64,000 nucleotides of DNA. Source: Saccharothrix carnea. GTDB lineage: Bacteria > Actinomycetota > Actinomycetes > Mycobacteriales > Pseudonocardiaceae. This document shows positions 33,696 through 48,952 of this stretch, piece after piece. The first letter of the stretch is position 1, and each line of letters starts with the position of its first letter. The stretch spans positions 124,001-188,000 of the forward strand of contig NZ_PYAX01000001.1 of the NCBI RefSeq assembly GCF_003014735.1, read 5' to 3'. Under the pieces are notes generated by a model. It was given only the letters and a program-made list of their open reading frames with translations, was not told the DNA's origin and made no database searches. Position numbers and translations under genes: made by a program.

Positions 33696-34376
33696 TCAGC
33701 GGCGGAAGCCCAGTTCGGTCAGGCCGATGTGGTCGGCGCACCAGTTGACCAGTGGGGTTGCTTGGCGCCAGGCGTCGCGGACGCGTTTCAGGCAGTGCGG
33801 CTCGTGCAGGACGTCGTCGGGCGGCCAGACCTTGGCCACGTACACGCGCTTGTGCTTGAGCAGCTCGATCCGCGGGTGCTCGGGGTCGAGGCCGCGCGGG
33901 GCGCGTTTGAGCTTGTCGCCGCGCAGCTCCCAGCCGGACTTGGCGAGCTTGGCGAGCACCTTCTCCAGCGCACGGCCGCGCACGTCGTCGGCGACGGACT
34001 CGCGGTAGCGCGCGAGCTGGTCGGGAGCCATGGCGAACGACCCACCCGCCACCAACAGGCCCTCGGGTCCGATCTGCACGTAGTGCGCACCGCCACCGCG
34101 GCCGAGTTCGACCACGCCGCCGCAGTGGTCTTTGTACGGCGTCTTGTCCTTGCTGAACCGCACGTCGCGATAGGGCCGAAAGACCTTTCCCTTGCCGAAC
34201 TCGGGCTCCAGCGCCGCGAGCAACGCCTCCATCGGCGCACGCACATCCCGCAGGTAGACGTGCTTGTTGTCGTCCCAGTACGCCTTGGAGTTGTCGGCGA
34301 CGAGTCCGTCGTAGAAGTCGATGGCGTGTTCGCCGAAGCCGGTGAATTCCACGGCACCCAGCTTACGTTCGTCCAT
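33696..34376 (-). CDS. DUF2461 family protein
   Basis: A 226-aa soluble protein of the TIGR02453/DUF2461 family: FYDGLVADNSKAYWDDNKHVYLRDVRAPMEALLAAL, FRPYRDVRFSKDKTPYKDHCGGVVE and GGGAHYVQIGPEGLLVAGG are the conserved blocks. No function is known for the family. ATG 34376 begins the conserved part; GTG 34391 in frame is an alternative. Divergent from the helicase-associated protein gene, sharing a promoter region with a 14-bp palindrome. Confidence 0.85.
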   Translation of the reverse strand: MDERKLGAVEFTGFGEHAIDFYDGLVADNSKAYWDDNKHVYLRDVRAPMEALLAALEPEFGKGKVFRPYRDVRFSKDKTPYKDHCGGVVELGRGGGAHYVQIGPEGLLVAGGSFAMAPDQLARYRESVADDVRGRALEKVLAKLAKSGWELRGDKLKRAPRGLDPEHPRIELLKHKRVYVAKVWPPDDVLHEPHCLKRVRDAWRQATPLVNWCADHIGLTELGFRR

Positions 34377-34409
34377 TCGTGGCTCATTCACTCGCTCTAT
34401 CGCAACGCA

Positions 34410-34438
34410 TGACCGAACGGTCACGTGCTGTGCATAAT
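34410..34438 (+). promoter_or_regulatory. TGACCG-AA-CGGTCA palindrome and -10 box
   Basis: A perfect 6-2-6 palindrome (34410-34423) overlaps the -35 position of a CATAAT -10 (34433-34438); GTG 34446 follows seven bases later. This symmetry is typical of TetR-family operators, but the regulator is unknown. Confidence 0.55.
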
Positions 34439-34445
34439 CGGCCGG

Positions 34446-36410
34446 GTGGGTAGGAAAACGGCGCTGGCCGGTTGGCTGCGCGAGCTCGACGCGGGGGAGA
34501 TCCGGGACATCTTGGCGCTGCGCAAGGACGCCGCCGATCACCGACCCCACTCGCTGCGGGCGCTGGCGGACGAGTTGACCACGACGGCGTCGCTGCGCGC
34601 GGCGGTCGACGGGCTCGACCAGGCTTGCCGGGACGTGCTGGACACCGTGGTGCGATTGGGCGACGAGGCCGAGGTGGAGGTGGTGGCGGAACGGTTGCGC
34701 TGCAACGGGAAGGCGTCGCGGGCCGAGCTGAGGCGGACGTTGGCGCAGCTGCGCGCGAGGGCGCTCGTGTGGCCGGAGGGAGAAAAACTGGTCGGCTCGC
34801 CGGGGTTGCGGCTGCTGGAGGACGAGCCGCCGCGCCGGATCACGCCCGCGCCCCGCACGCCGCGCCGCACACCGCAGAACCGGGGTTTCGCGGACCGGGC
34901 CGCGATCACGCCCGCGACCTCCACTGTGGACGGTGTGACGCGGCTGGTCGACCTGTGCGACGTCGAGCTGGTGGTGTGCCGCGGTGGCGTGGGGTTGCGC
35001 GAGCTGCGGCGGCTCGCGGGCCTGCTGCGCGCGGACGAGAGCCGGACGCGGTTGTGGGTGGGGTTGGCCGTGGAGGCGCGGTTGCTCGCGGTGGACGACG
35101 GCAGGCTGGTCCCGACGGTCGCGGCGGACCCGTGGCGCGCGGCGTCGCCCGCGGACCGGTTGACGGCGTTGGTGCGGGCGTGGCCGCGGATGACGTGGAC
35201 GCCGGGCAAGCAGCGGCCCGCGTCGGCGGAACCGTCCTCGTCGGACGCCGGCGAGCGGACCAGGCGCGGCCTGTTGGAGCGGTACTCGGGGCTCGGCGAG
35301 GACGAGGCGTTCGAGCACCGGCACGAGGTGGTGTCGGATCTGGTGTGGACGCGGCCGGCCGTGCACGGGCGTGCGGCGACCGAGGCGGCGCTGGTGGAGG
35401 CCGAGTCGGTGGGGCTGGTGGCGTTGGGCGCGGCGACGGCGTTGGGCCGCGCGGTGCTCGCCGGCGATGAGGTGGACGGGGTGGCGGAGGTGGCGGGCCG
35501 GTTCGTGCCGCCCGCGGCGAAGACCGCGCACCTGCGGCCGGACCTGACCGCCGTGGTGGCCGGGCTGCCGTCTCAAGAGCTGAGCGCGGTGCTGGACCTG
35601 GCGGCGGACGGCGCGGCGGGCGGGTGGCGGTTCAGCGGTGCGAGCGTGCGGCGGGCGTTGGACGCGGGGCACGAGCCGGACGCGTTGCTGGCGCGGTTGG
35701 CGTCGGTGGCCGAGCACGGTGTGCCGCCGACGTTGACGCACCTCGTGCGGGAGGTGGCGCGGCAGCACGGCCGGATCACGGTGACGCCGGTGGCGTGCTG
35801 CGTGCGGACGGAGGACCCGGTGCTGCTGAGCGAGATCGCCGGGCACCGGTCGTTGGCGCAGCTGTCGCTGCAGCCGCTGGCGCCGACCGTGCTGGCGTCG
35901 GCGAAGCCCGCCACGGAGACGTTGGCGCTGCTGCGGGCGGCGGGTTACGCGCCGACGACGTCGGCGGTGGACGGCACGGCGGTGGTGGAACGGGTGCCGC
36001 GGCGTCGGGTCGAGCCGCCCGTGCCCCGGCGGGCGACCGGCGGGTGGCGGGCGCCGTTGACCGAGCAGGAGCTGGCGAAGCTGGCGGCGGCGCTGGTGGA
36101 GCGGGAGCGGCCGAGGCCGAAGTTCGTGCTGCCGCCCGCGGAGTCGCAGCGGATCGGCACGGCGCGGCTGCTGCGCGACCAGTCGCTGGTGCTGCGCGAT
36201 TCGGAGGTCGTGCTGCTGGCGGACGCGTTGGTGAGCCGCACGTCGGTGGAGATCGCCGTGGCGAACGGCCCGCGCAGCACGGTGAAGCACGTGATCACGC
36301 CGGTGGACCACGCGGCGGGCAACCTGAAGGCCAACTGCGCCCCGCGCGGTGAGCACCGCGAGTTCCTGGTCAGCCGGATCCGCTCGGTGCGCGCGGTGAC
36401 CGGCGTCTGA
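34446..36410 (+). CDS. Helicase-associated domain protein (helicase_C_3-like)
   Basis: A 654-aa protein like the N-terminal or accessory part of XPB/Ssl2-type helicases in actinobacteria. N-terminal LAGWLRELDAGEIRDILALRKDAA and HSLRALADELTTTASLRAAVDGLDQACRDVLD form winged-helix-like repeats; the C-terminal third has RITVTPVACCVRTEDPVLLSEIAGHRSLAQLSLQPLAPTVLASAKPATETLALLRAAGYAP, diagnostic of the family. No Walker motifs, so it is not itself an ATPase. GTG 34446 fits a leaderless start; GTG 34425 is the alternative. The usual partner, an XPB-type helicase, is not in the window. Confidence 0.8.
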   Translation: MGRKTALAGWLRELDAGEIRDILALRKDAADHRPHSLRALADELTTTASLRAAVDGLDQACRDVLDTVVRLGDEAEVEVVAERLRCNGKASRAELRRTLAQLRARALVWPEGEKLVGSPGLRLLEDEPPRRITPAPRTPRRTPQNRGFADRAAITPATSTVDGVTRLVDLCDVELVVCRGGVGLRELRRLAGLLRADESRTRLWVGLAVEARLLAVDDGRLVPTVAADPWRAASPADRLTALVRAWPRMTWTPGKQRPASAEPSSSDAGERTRRGLLERYSGLGEDEAFEHRHEVVSDLVWTRPAVHGRAATEAALVEAESVGLVALGAATALGRAVLAGDEVDGVAEVAGRFVPPAAKTAHLRPDLTAVVAGLPSQELSAVLDLAADGAAGGWRFSGASVRRALDAGHEPDALLARLASVAEHGVPPTLTHLVREVARQHGRITVTPVACCVRTEDPVLLSEIAGHRSLAQLSLQPLAPTVLASAKPATETLALLRAAGYAPTTSAVDGTAVVERVPRRRVEPPVPRRATGGWRAPLTEQELAKLAAALVERERPRPKFVLPPAESQRIGTARLLRDQSLVLRDSEVVLLADALVSRTSVEIAVANGPRSTVKHVITPVDHAAGNLKANCAPRGEHREFLVSRIRSVRAVTGV

Positions 36411-36424
36411 GCACGTAACGGCAG

Positions 36425-36459
36425 GTGGCCCCGATCCCGGGTCCTCGGGTCGGGGCCAC
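36425..36459. terminator. bidirectional terminator
   Basis: A 10-bp stem GTGGCCCCGA / TCGGGGCCAC lies between the stops of the convergent helicase-associated and lipoprotein genes. Confidence 0.75.
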
Positions 36460-36464
36460 GCGCG

Positions 36465-36830
36465 TCAGGGCAGGCGGAGGTCGAGGGTGTCGGTCCTGCC
36501 TGCTTCGGTGGTCACCTCGGACGGTGGCCCGGTGCGGTCGTCCTTGGTCGCGGAGAACTCGTAGTGGCCCGGGGTCAGGTGCCAGGTGTAGCGGCCCTCC
36601 TGGTCGGACAGCACCGCCAGTTCCGGCACCGGGTGGGGCGGGGTGTCCAGCGACCTCGGCTGCACGAGCACGTCGGACACCGGCAGGCCGGCGGAGTCCG
36701 TCACCACCCCGGTGACGGTGGCCTGCGCGGTGGTGGGCGGTGGGGTGTCGGCGTCGGACGTCGGGGTCTCCCCGCCGCACGCCGCGAGCGCCAGCACGCC
36801 GATCAGCAGCGCGAGGTGTGCGCGTCTCAC
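36465..36830 (-). CDS. Lipoprotein with carboxypeptidase-regulatory-like domain
   Basis: A 121-aa lipoprotein: signal peptide with lipobox LAAC (Cys18), a Thr/Pro-rich spacer, then one Ig-like beta-sandwich of the carboxypeptidase regulatory type (ATVTGVVTDSAGLPVSDVLVQ, LSDQEGRYTWHLTPGHYEFSATKDD). Probably a surface-anchored adhesion or scaffold module. ATG 36830. It follows the secreted protease gene on the same strand by 82 bp. Confidence 0.8.
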   Translation of the reverse strand: MRRAHLALLIGVLALAACGGETPTSDADTPPPTTAQATVTGVVTDSAGLPVSDVLVQPRSLDTPPHPVPELAVLSDQEGRYTWHLTPGHYEFSATKDDRTGPPSEVTTEAGRTDTLDLRLP

Positions 36831-36912
36831 GATTCGCTCCTCTCGGTCACCGCTGGGACGGAGCGGACGGCGTTCCCGGTTGCCGCGCGCCGACGAACCT
36901 CACCGGATCGGG

Positions 36913-37881
36913 TCAGCGCCAGCCGATGACCAGGTTGAACCGGCTCTCGGTGATGCGCGGCCCGCTGTTGTGGCCGTTGGAGCCGACGCCGTAGGCGTGG
37001 AACGCCAGCGAGCAATGGCCCGCGCAGCCGGTCGACCCGGACGCCCGGACGGTGTGCACGGAGCTGCCGCTGTTGCCGCCAACGGTGTCGTTGTCGTAGT
37101 ACAGGCGCAGCGAACCGCTCTCCCGCACCTGGTCGGTGTGGGTCCACTGCTGCTGGGCCTTGTCGCCGGGGTAGCCCTGGATGGTGGTGGACGTGCCGTT
37201 GAGGGACGCGGTGGTCCAGTAGGCGCCGTACCAGCCGGTGGTGTTGCCGATGGAGCAGTTCAGGGACGCGCCGCCGTAGTCGGCGTCGGGGTTGCCGTCG
37301 GTGGTCCAGCCGGTGTTGGACCGCAGGGTCGCCGCGGTGCAGGAGCCGTACGGGTAGGTGGTCCCGTTCGCGCCGGGGTAGAACTTGAGCTGGCCGGTGT
37401 ACCAGCCGGTGCTCTGGTTGTAGACGCAGTGGCCGGCGGTCAGCACGAGGCTCGCGCCGAACATCCAGCCGGTGCAGTGCAGCCGCTCGACGCCGCTGAC
37501 GGTGCGCGTGATCAGCACCGTGGCGCTGGCCGGGAAGCTCGTGGTCGGGTTGACCCGCACCCGGTTGTCGGCGCCGATGATCGACTGGACGCCGAGGTCG
37601 TCGCCGGTCGGCGACGAGTAGCCCGTGATCCGGTGGCCGGACGGCACGCGCTGCGCGCCGTACGCGGTCACGTCGGAGGGCGCACCCGCGCCCTCGTAGC
37701 CGGACACCCCGCGCAGCCGGTGCGACGGTGCGGCCGACAGGGTCACGCCCCCGGTGTCGCTCGCGGCGAGTTCCACGCCCTTCGGCGTGCCCGCGGACGC
37801 GGTGGAGACGAGGCCGATCGTGGCCAGCAACGCGCTCGCCAGCGCCACGCCGACCCGCCTCGACGATCTCTGAATGTTCAC
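36913..37881 (-). CDS. Secreted trypsin-like (S1/glutamyl endopeptidase-type) serine protease
   Basis: A 322-aa exported protease. Signal peptide (RRVGVALASALLATIGLVSTASA), a propeptide of about 80 residues, then the chymotrypsin fold: His in LVLTAGHCVYNQ, Asp in NPDADYGGASL and the nucleophile in DNDTVGGNSGSSV, all present. LHCTGWMFGASLV and the paired Cys fit the V8-like extracellular group. GTG 37881 has AAGGG nearby; longer frames upstream are not signal-like. Confidence 0.9.
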   Translation of the reverse strand: MNIQRSSRRVGVALASALLATIGLVSTASAGTPKGVELAASDTGGVTLSAAPSHRLRGVSGYEGAGAPSDVTAYGAQRVPSGHRITGYSSPTGDDLGVQSIIGADNRVRVNPTTSFPASATVLITRTVSGVERLHCTGWMFGASLVLTAGHCVYNQSTGWYTGQLKFYPGANGTTYPYGSCTAATLRSNTGWTTDGNPDADYGGASLNCSIGNTTGWYGAYWTTASLNGTSTTIQGYPGDKAQQQWTHTDQVRESGSLRLYYDNDTVGGNSGSSVHTVRASGSTGCAGHCSLAFHAYGVGSNGHNSGPRITESRFNLVIGWR

Positions 37882-38060
37882 CCGTGCACCCTTCGTCGGA
37901 GGAAAAGCCCTCGACGGGTGAAGTCGCACGAATTCATGATTTGGTACGGAATAGGTAAAACTTGAGCCACTTGCCGACTCGAATGGACGTGACAGCCCAT
38001 TCCGCACCATCCAACGGACGCACAAAAGTCCAGCTCAGGACACGTGACGTGGAAATAAGA

Positions 38061-38090
38061 GGCCGCCCCGACGTCGTTGTCGGGGCGGCC
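38061..38090 (-). terminator. terminator of the gltBD operon
   Basis: A perfect 12-bp stem GGCCGCCCCGAC / GTCGGGGCGGCC with a 6-nt loop, 30 bp past the gltD stop. Confidence 0.85.
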
Positions 38091-38120
38091 GGGTATCCAG
38101 CGAAACGGCGGTCTGAGGGG

Positions 38121-44157
<6,037 letters not shown>

Positions 44158-44521
44158 TGCGCAGACCTCCTTCGTCGTCCTTGGTGAAAGAACGAGTCCT
44201 CGTGTCCAGGTCCTGGAATCCGGGTGCTGGGCACGGGACGACGATGGCCCGCGTGTTGACGCGACTTTAACAGTCGCGAAACCGAACCACACCATCCTTC
44301 GGGTGATCTTGGCCGGCGACGCGTAACGATTCGGCCCGTTCGAGCGATACCAGGGCCGGTTTGTTTACGCGTTGGTAAGCATAACGGAGGGCCGCCCGCC
44401 ACGCGCGTCGGTGAGAGCCGGCCAACACGCCCCGACGGGCCCCGGTGTTGATCGAATCCGCAGGTGAGCCCCCGTGCGTCGCCTGGTGGGGCGACGCCGC
44501 CGGGGGCTCACGTGCGGTGTC
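44158..44521. other. 364-bp intergenic region upstream of gltB
   Basis: Between the gltB start and the symporter stop, both on the minus strand. It contains the symporter terminator (listed) and a relatively AT-rich stretch near 44265-44390 where the gltB promoter should lie (for example GACTTTAACAGTC at 44261-44273). No supported gene. Confidence 0.5.
44464..44511 (-). terminator. terminator of the symporter gene
   Basis: An 11-bp outer stem GTGAGCCCCCG / CGGGGGCTCAC enclosing a second stem GCGTCGCC / GGCGACGC, 10 bp past the stop. Confidence 0.85.
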
Positions 44522-45892
44522 TCAGCGGGTGGCCGCACCCACCGGTTCACGCTCCGTGAGGTCCTCGTCACCGTGCTGACGTTCCATGAGGGCGTCCACG
44601 TCCACCTGAGACGGGTTGTCCATCACTTCGCGCAACCGGTCGCGGTCCAACTGGCCCTGCCACCGCGCCACCACAAGGGTGCCGACGCCGTTGCCGATGA
44701 CGTTGGTGATGGCCCGCGCCTCGGACATGAACCGGTCGATGCCCACGATCAGCGCGATGCCGACCGCCGGGATCGCGCTGTTGCCCTCGAACGCGCTCAG
44801 CGACGCCGCCAGCGTGACCAGGCCCGCGCCCGTCACGCCCGCCGCGCCCTTGCTGGCCAGCAGCATGAACAGCAGCAGCCCGATCTGGGTGCCCAGTCCC
44901 ACCTCGACGCCCGTGGCCTGGGCGATGAAGATCGCGCCCATGGTCAGGTAGATGCACGTGCCGTCCAGGTTGAACGAGTAGCCGGTCGGGATCGTGAGGC
45001 CCACCACCGACTTGTCGGCGCCCGCCGCCTCCAGCTTCACCAGCATCCGCGGCAGCACCGTCTCCGAGGACGACGTGCCGAGCACGATCAGCAGTTCGTC
45101 CTTGATGTACCGGAGGAACTTGAAGATCGAGAACCCGGCGTACAGCGCCACACCGCCCAGCACCACCAGGACGAACAGCAGGCACGTCGCGTAGAACGAG
45201 CCCATCAGCCACGCCAGCTTGCCCAGGATCGAGCCGCCGAACTTGCCGATCGTGTAGGCGATGCCGCCGAACGCGCCGATCGGCGCCGCGTACATGACGA
45301 TCTTGATGACGCCGAACATCACCTTCGCCGTGGTGTCCAGCGCGGACACCACCTTCTCGCCGCGCTTGCCCATGCCCGCCACGGCCACCGCGACCAGGAT
45401 CGCGACCACCAGCACCTGGATGAGCTGACCGTCGGTGAACGCGCCGAGGAACGACTTCGGCACCAGGCCGAGGATGAAACCCGTGACGCCCGTCTCGGCG
45501 GTCTTGGCGTCGGCCAGCGTCTTCTCCGCCGCACCGTCGTTGATCGGGATGGACGCGCCGTGGTGGCCCGGCTGCACCAGGTTCACCACGAGCAGGCCGA
45601 TCGCCAGCGCCACCGTCGTCATCGCGGTGAAGTACAGGATGGTGCGCAGCGCCAGGCCGCCCGCCTTGGCGAGGTTGCCCAGGCCCGCGATGCCGACCAC
45701 GACGGTGCAGAAGATCGTCGGCGCGATGACCACCTTCACCAGCGCGATGAAGAAGTCCGCCAGCCACTTCATGCCCGACGCCTGCGCCGGGAAGGCGTAG
45801 CCGACGACCACGCCCAGCACGATCGACACCAGCACCCAGAAGTAGAGGTGCCGGTAGATCGGTTTGCGCTCACGTGCCTGCGCGCTGACCAC
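44522..45892 (-). CDS. Dicarboxylate/amino acid:cation symporter (DAACS)
   Basis: A 456-aa transporter of the glutamate/C4-dicarboxylate family. LYFWVLVSIVLGVVVGYAFP, the Ser-rich loop LGTSSSETVLPRML, the GYSFNLDGTCIYL motif (substrate and sodium site), and TNVIGNGVGTLVVARW are diagnostic; about eight helices plus two re-entrant loops. It would import glutamate, aspartate or dicarboxylates and lies directly downstream, on the same strand, of nothing but upstream in position of gltB. GTG 45892 has GGAGGAG close by. Divergent from the TAXI binding protein. Confidence 0.92.
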   Translation of the reverse strand: MVSAQARERKPIYRHLYFWVLVSIVLGVVVGYAFPAQASGMKWLADFFIALVKVVIAPTIFCTVVVGIAGLGNLAKAGGLALRTILYFTAMTTVALAIGLLVVNLVQPGHHGASIPINDGAAEKTLADAKTAETGVTGFILGLVPKSFLGAFTDGQLIQVLVVAILVAVAVAGMGKRGEKVVSALDTTAKVMFGVIKIVMYAAPIGAFGGIAYTIGKFGGSILGKLAWLMGSFYATCLLFVLVVLGGVALYAGFSIFKFLRYIKDELLIVLGTSSSETVLPRMLVKLEAAGADKSVVGLTIPTGYSFNLDGTCIYLTMGAIFIAQATGVEVGLGTQIGLLLFMLLASKGAAGVTGAGLVTLAASLSAFEGNSAIPAVGIALIVGIDRFMSEARAITNVIGNGVGTLVVARWQGQLDRDRLREVMDNPSQVDVDALMERQHGDEDLTEREPVGAATR

Positions 45893-46033
45893 GTCTCCTC
45901 CAAGGGGACCGATGGGAGTTGACTGGTGATCCTGAGCACAGCCCGTGGCGGCGACAAGGAGGACGCCGGAAACTTCAGATCCCTCTGACGTAACGCTCCG
46001 TTCACCTCGCCCGGTGGGGTTACGCTGCTGGTC

Positions 46034-46978
46034 GTGCGGGTGTCCCGGCGTTCGGTGCTGCGAGCCGCCGCCCTGGCGGCCGTGCCCGCCGGTGCCGCCG
46101 GGTGCACGTCGAGCAGCGCGCCGGTGATCGGCGAACTGGTCCTCGCGACCGGCCCGGACGGTGCCGTGTTCCGCGAGATCGGCGGCGCGCTGGCGGCGGC
46201 GCTGGCCGACGAGCTGCCGGCGACCCGGGTGGTGGAGCGCCAGACCGGCGCGTCGGTGGAGAACGTCCGCCTGCTGCGCTCCGGCGAGGTCCACCTCGGA
46301 CTGTCCTCTCTGGATCCCTTGGTCGACGGGACGTTGCTCAGCGCCGAGGACCCCGGCGGCATCAGCGCAGTCGGCCGGCTCTACGACAGCTTCATGCAGA
46401 TCGCCGTGCCCGCCGACTCACCGCTGCGGACGTTGTCCGACCTGGCCGGTCGCACCGTCTCGTTCGGCCCGTCCGAGTCCGGCACGGAGTTCACCGCCAC
46501 CCGACTGCTGTCGTTGCTGGGCATCGAGGTCGACGCCCGCCGCCTGGCCCACGCCGACGCGGCCGACCAACTCGTGACCGGCGCGCTGGACGCGGTCCTG
46601 GCCCTGACCGGCATCCCCACGCCCGCTATCACCGACACGCTCCACGCGTTCCCCCTGCGCCTGCTGGACCTGCCCGCCGAGGCGGAAGCCCTGGCCGAGG
46701 CCTACCCGGGCCCGTACGTGCCGGCGACCATCCCGGCCACGACCTACGGCGACCTGGGACCGTGCCGCACGTTCGCCGTGCCGAACCTGCTGCTGGCCAG
46801 GACCTCGCTCGACGCGGACGTGGTCGAGGTCGTCACCCGGACCGTGTTCACCCAGTCGGCCAGGATCGCCGCCGGCCACCCCGAGGCCAGCCGCATCAAC
46901 GTGCGGACGGGCATCGCCACCGGCCAGGTCCCCCTGCACCGGGGCGCCGAGCGCTGGTTCCGCGCCACCAAGCGCTAG
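46034..46978 (+). CDS. TAXI-family solute-binding lipoprotein
   Basis: A 314-aa binding protein of the TRAP-associated TAXI family. The start RVSRRSVLRAAALAAVPAGAAGC looks like a Tat-type signal with a lipobox Cys. LVLATGPDGAVFREIGGALAAAL, RQTGASVENVRLLRSGEVHLGLS and LAGRTVSFGPSESGTEFTATRLL are the family blocks. No TRAP permease genes are nearby; instead it faces a sensor kinase tail to tail, so it may feed ligand to that kinase. GTG 46034 follows TACGCT by seven bases (leaderless). Its TAG stop shares the CTAG at 46975-46978 with the kinase stop. Confidence 0.85.
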   Translation: MRVSRRSVLRAAALAAVPAGAAGCTSSSAPVIGELVLATGPDGAVFREIGGALAAALADELPATRVVERQTGASVENVRLLRSGEVHLGLSSLDPLVDGTLLSAEDPGGISAVGRLYDSFMQIAVPADSPLRTLSDLAGRTVSFGPSESGTEFTATRLLSLLGIEVDARRLAHADAADQLVTGALDAVLALTGIPTPAITDTLHAFPLRLLDLPAEAEALAEAYPGPYVPATIPATTYGDLGPCRTFAVPNLLLARTSLDADVVEVVTRTVFTQSARIAAGHPEASRINVRTGIATGQVPLHRGAERWFRATKR

Positions 46979-48339
46979 GCGGTGTTGGTGCCGAGGCGGA
47001 CGACGGCGTCCAGGCCGTGCGGCTCGGCGGGGCGCAGGTCGAGTTCACCGCCGGCCGACTCGATCAGCTCGGCGCAGATGGCCAGGCCCAGGCCGGTGCC
47101 CGCGATGTTCTGGTGACGTGGCGCGCGCCAGAACCGGCTCACGGCCTCGGCTCGCTCGTCGTCCGTCAGGCCCGTGCCGTTGTCGGTCACGTGGAGTTCG
47201 ACGTGGCCGTCCGTGGTCCGGCCCCACACCTTCACGTGCGTGCCGCCGGAGAGGCGGATGGCGTTGCCGACGAGCTCGTCCAGGACGCTGCCCAGGCCGC
47301 CGGGCGGTTCCAGTGCCCGCAGGCCGGGTGGCACGGCGACTTCGAGGCGCAGGTCGCCCGCCAGGGCACGCCAGCCGGGCACGTGGGTGGCGAGCAGGTT
47401 GTCCACGTCGACCGGTTCGGCGGCGGAGGCGCTGTCGAGCCGGGTGGCGGCCAGCAGGGTGTCCAGGACGCGGCCCATCTCCTCGGCCTCGTCGACGGCG
47501 ATGCGCTGCGCCTCGCGGCCCGCGTCACCGGTGACGTGGGGCGCCAGGTTGTCGACCGCGAGGCGGAGGCTGGCCAGCGGGTTGCGCAGCTGGTGGGAGG
47601 CGTCGGCGACGAACGCGCGTTGCCGGCGCAGCGCCCGGCCGACCACGTCGACCATCGCGTTGAAGCTGGCGGCGAGCCTGCGCAGCTCCGGCGGCCCGCC
47701 GAGCTCGTCCGCGCGGGCGTCGAGCCGGCCACCCGCCACGGCGGCGGTCGCCTCGTCCAGGGTGCGGACCGGGCGCAGCACCCAGCGCGACATCGGCCAC
47801 GCGACCGCCACCACGCCGAGCATCGGGACCAGGCCGATCAGCGCCAGGACGCCCCACTGGCGCAGGATCGCCGACCGCAGGCCGCCGGTCGGGGAGATCG
47901 TGACGACCGCGGCCACCACCTCGCTGTCCCGACCCACCGGTTCGACCACGACGAGGTCCACCTCCTCCCACGGCCACACCGACTGGTCGGTCTCGCCGCG
48001 GTAGCCGCCGAACGCCGCCTCCAGGCCCACCTCGACGTTCGGGTCGGTCAGCGGGAACGGCCGGCGCGACGATTCGAGCACCGTGCCGTCCGTGCCGACC
48101 AGGGCGGCCGAGATGCCGTAGAGCCGGTCGTAGCGGAGCAGTTCCTCGCGCAACGCCGTCAGTCGGTCCGACGCCAGCGCGTTCTCGGCCAGCGACGCGA
48201 ACCGGCTCGCGTCACCCAACCGGTCGAGGTAGGTCTCCTGGCTCTCCCGCTGCACGACGGCGAACGCGAGCGGCACGCCGAGGGCCGCGACCAGGGCGAC
48301 CAGCAGCGGCACGATGAGGACCAGCAGGCGGCGCAGCAC
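46975..48339 (-). CDS. Membrane sensor histidine kinase
   Basis: A 454-aa two-component kinase. Helix 1 at residues 5-28, extracellular sensor about 30-160, helix 2 at 165-185, HAMP (RWVLRPVRTLDEATAAVAGGRLDARADE), the H box FVADASHQLRNPLASLRLAVDNL, N box LDELVGNAIRLS, and ATPase G boxes VTDNGTGLTDDE and GTGLGLAICAEL. Start ATG/GTG 48339 (MLRRLLVLIVPLL) is the first residue of the membrane anchor. The cognate regulator is probably the OmpR-type gene 0.6 kb upstream, from which it is separated by an opposite-strand gene. Confidence 0.92.
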   Translation of the reverse strand: MLRRLLVLIVPLLVALVAALGVPLAFAVVQRESQETYLDRLGDASRFASLAENALASDRLTALREELLRYDRLYGISAALVGTDGTVLESSRRPFPLTDPNVEVGLEAAFGGYRGETDQSVWPWEEVDLVVVEPVGRDSEVVAAVVTISPTGGLRSAILRQWGVLALIGLVPMLGVVAVAWPMSRWVLRPVRTLDEATAAVAGGRLDARADELGGPPELRRLAASFNAMVDVVGRALRRQRAFVADASHQLRNPLASLRLAVDNLAPHVTGDAGREAQRIAVDEAEEMGRVLDTLLAATRLDSASAAEPVDVDNLLATHVPGWRALAGDLRLEVAVPPGLRALEPPGGLGSVLDELVGNAIRLSGGTHVKVWGRTTDGHVELHVTDNGTGLTDDERAEAVSRFWRAPRHQNIAGTGLGLAICAELIESAGGELDLRPAEPHGLDAVVRLGTNTA

Positions 48340-48414
48340 GCGGAGGCAACCTCCCGGGGGTGACGTGCGTCATGTCGTCTGCGGGCCGCCCGGCCCGCGG
48401 AAGGGGGAATGAGC

Positions 48415-48945
48415 ATGCTACGCAAGGTTGCGGTGTTACTCGCGGCGGTGACGGCGTTCGCGGTGGTGGCGCCGGTGACGGCGTCGGCCGCGCCGGTCGC
48501 CTGCACGCCGGTCGACTGGGGGTCCGGCGCCAAGTACGCGTCCCAGACCACGACCGCGCTGCTGACGAACATCCGGGCCGGCCGGCAGGAGTGCTACGAC
48601 CGGCTCGTGTTCGACTTCACCGGCACGAACGACGGCTACACCGTGCAGTACGTGCCCGAGGTGACGCACGAGGGGTCGGGCAAGCCGGTGCCGCTGCGCG
48701 GCGGCGGCAAGCTGCAGATCACGGTGAACTCGCCGGCCTACGACCAGGACGGCAACCCGACCTACACCTACCCGAACGGGTCGGAGCTGGTCGACGTCAC
48801 GGGCTACCAGACGTTCCGGCAGGTCGCGTGGGCCGGGTCGTTCGAGGGGCAGACGACGGTCGGGCTGGGCGTGCGCGCCCTGCTGCCGTTCCGGGTGTTC
48901 ACGTTGAGCAACCGGGTCGTGGTGGACGTCGCCCACGTGTGGTGA
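48415..48945 (+). CDS. Secreted AMIN-like domain protein
   Basis: A 176-aa exported protein: signal peptide LRKVAVLLAAVTAFAVVAPVTASA, then an AMIN-like beta domain (NIRAGRQECYDRLVFDFTGTNDGYTVQYVPEV, TGYQTFRQVAWAGSFEGQTTVGLGVRALLPFRVFTL, RVVVDVAHVW) with one disulfide pair likely. ATG 48415 lies seven bases after AAGGGGG; ATG 48409 is too close to it. It is embedded between the regulator and kinase genes on the other strand and could be part of their signal input or output. Confidence 0.82.
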   Translation: MLRKVAVLLAAVTAFAVVAPVTASAAPVACTPVDWGSGAKYASQTTTALLTNIRAGRQECYDRLVFDFTGTNDGYTVQYVPEVTHEGSGKPVPLRGGGKLQITVNSPAYDQDGNPTYTYPNGSELVDVTGYQTFRQVAWAGSFEGQTTVGLGVRALLPFRVFTLSNRVVVDVAHVW

Positions 48946-48952
48946 CCACCGG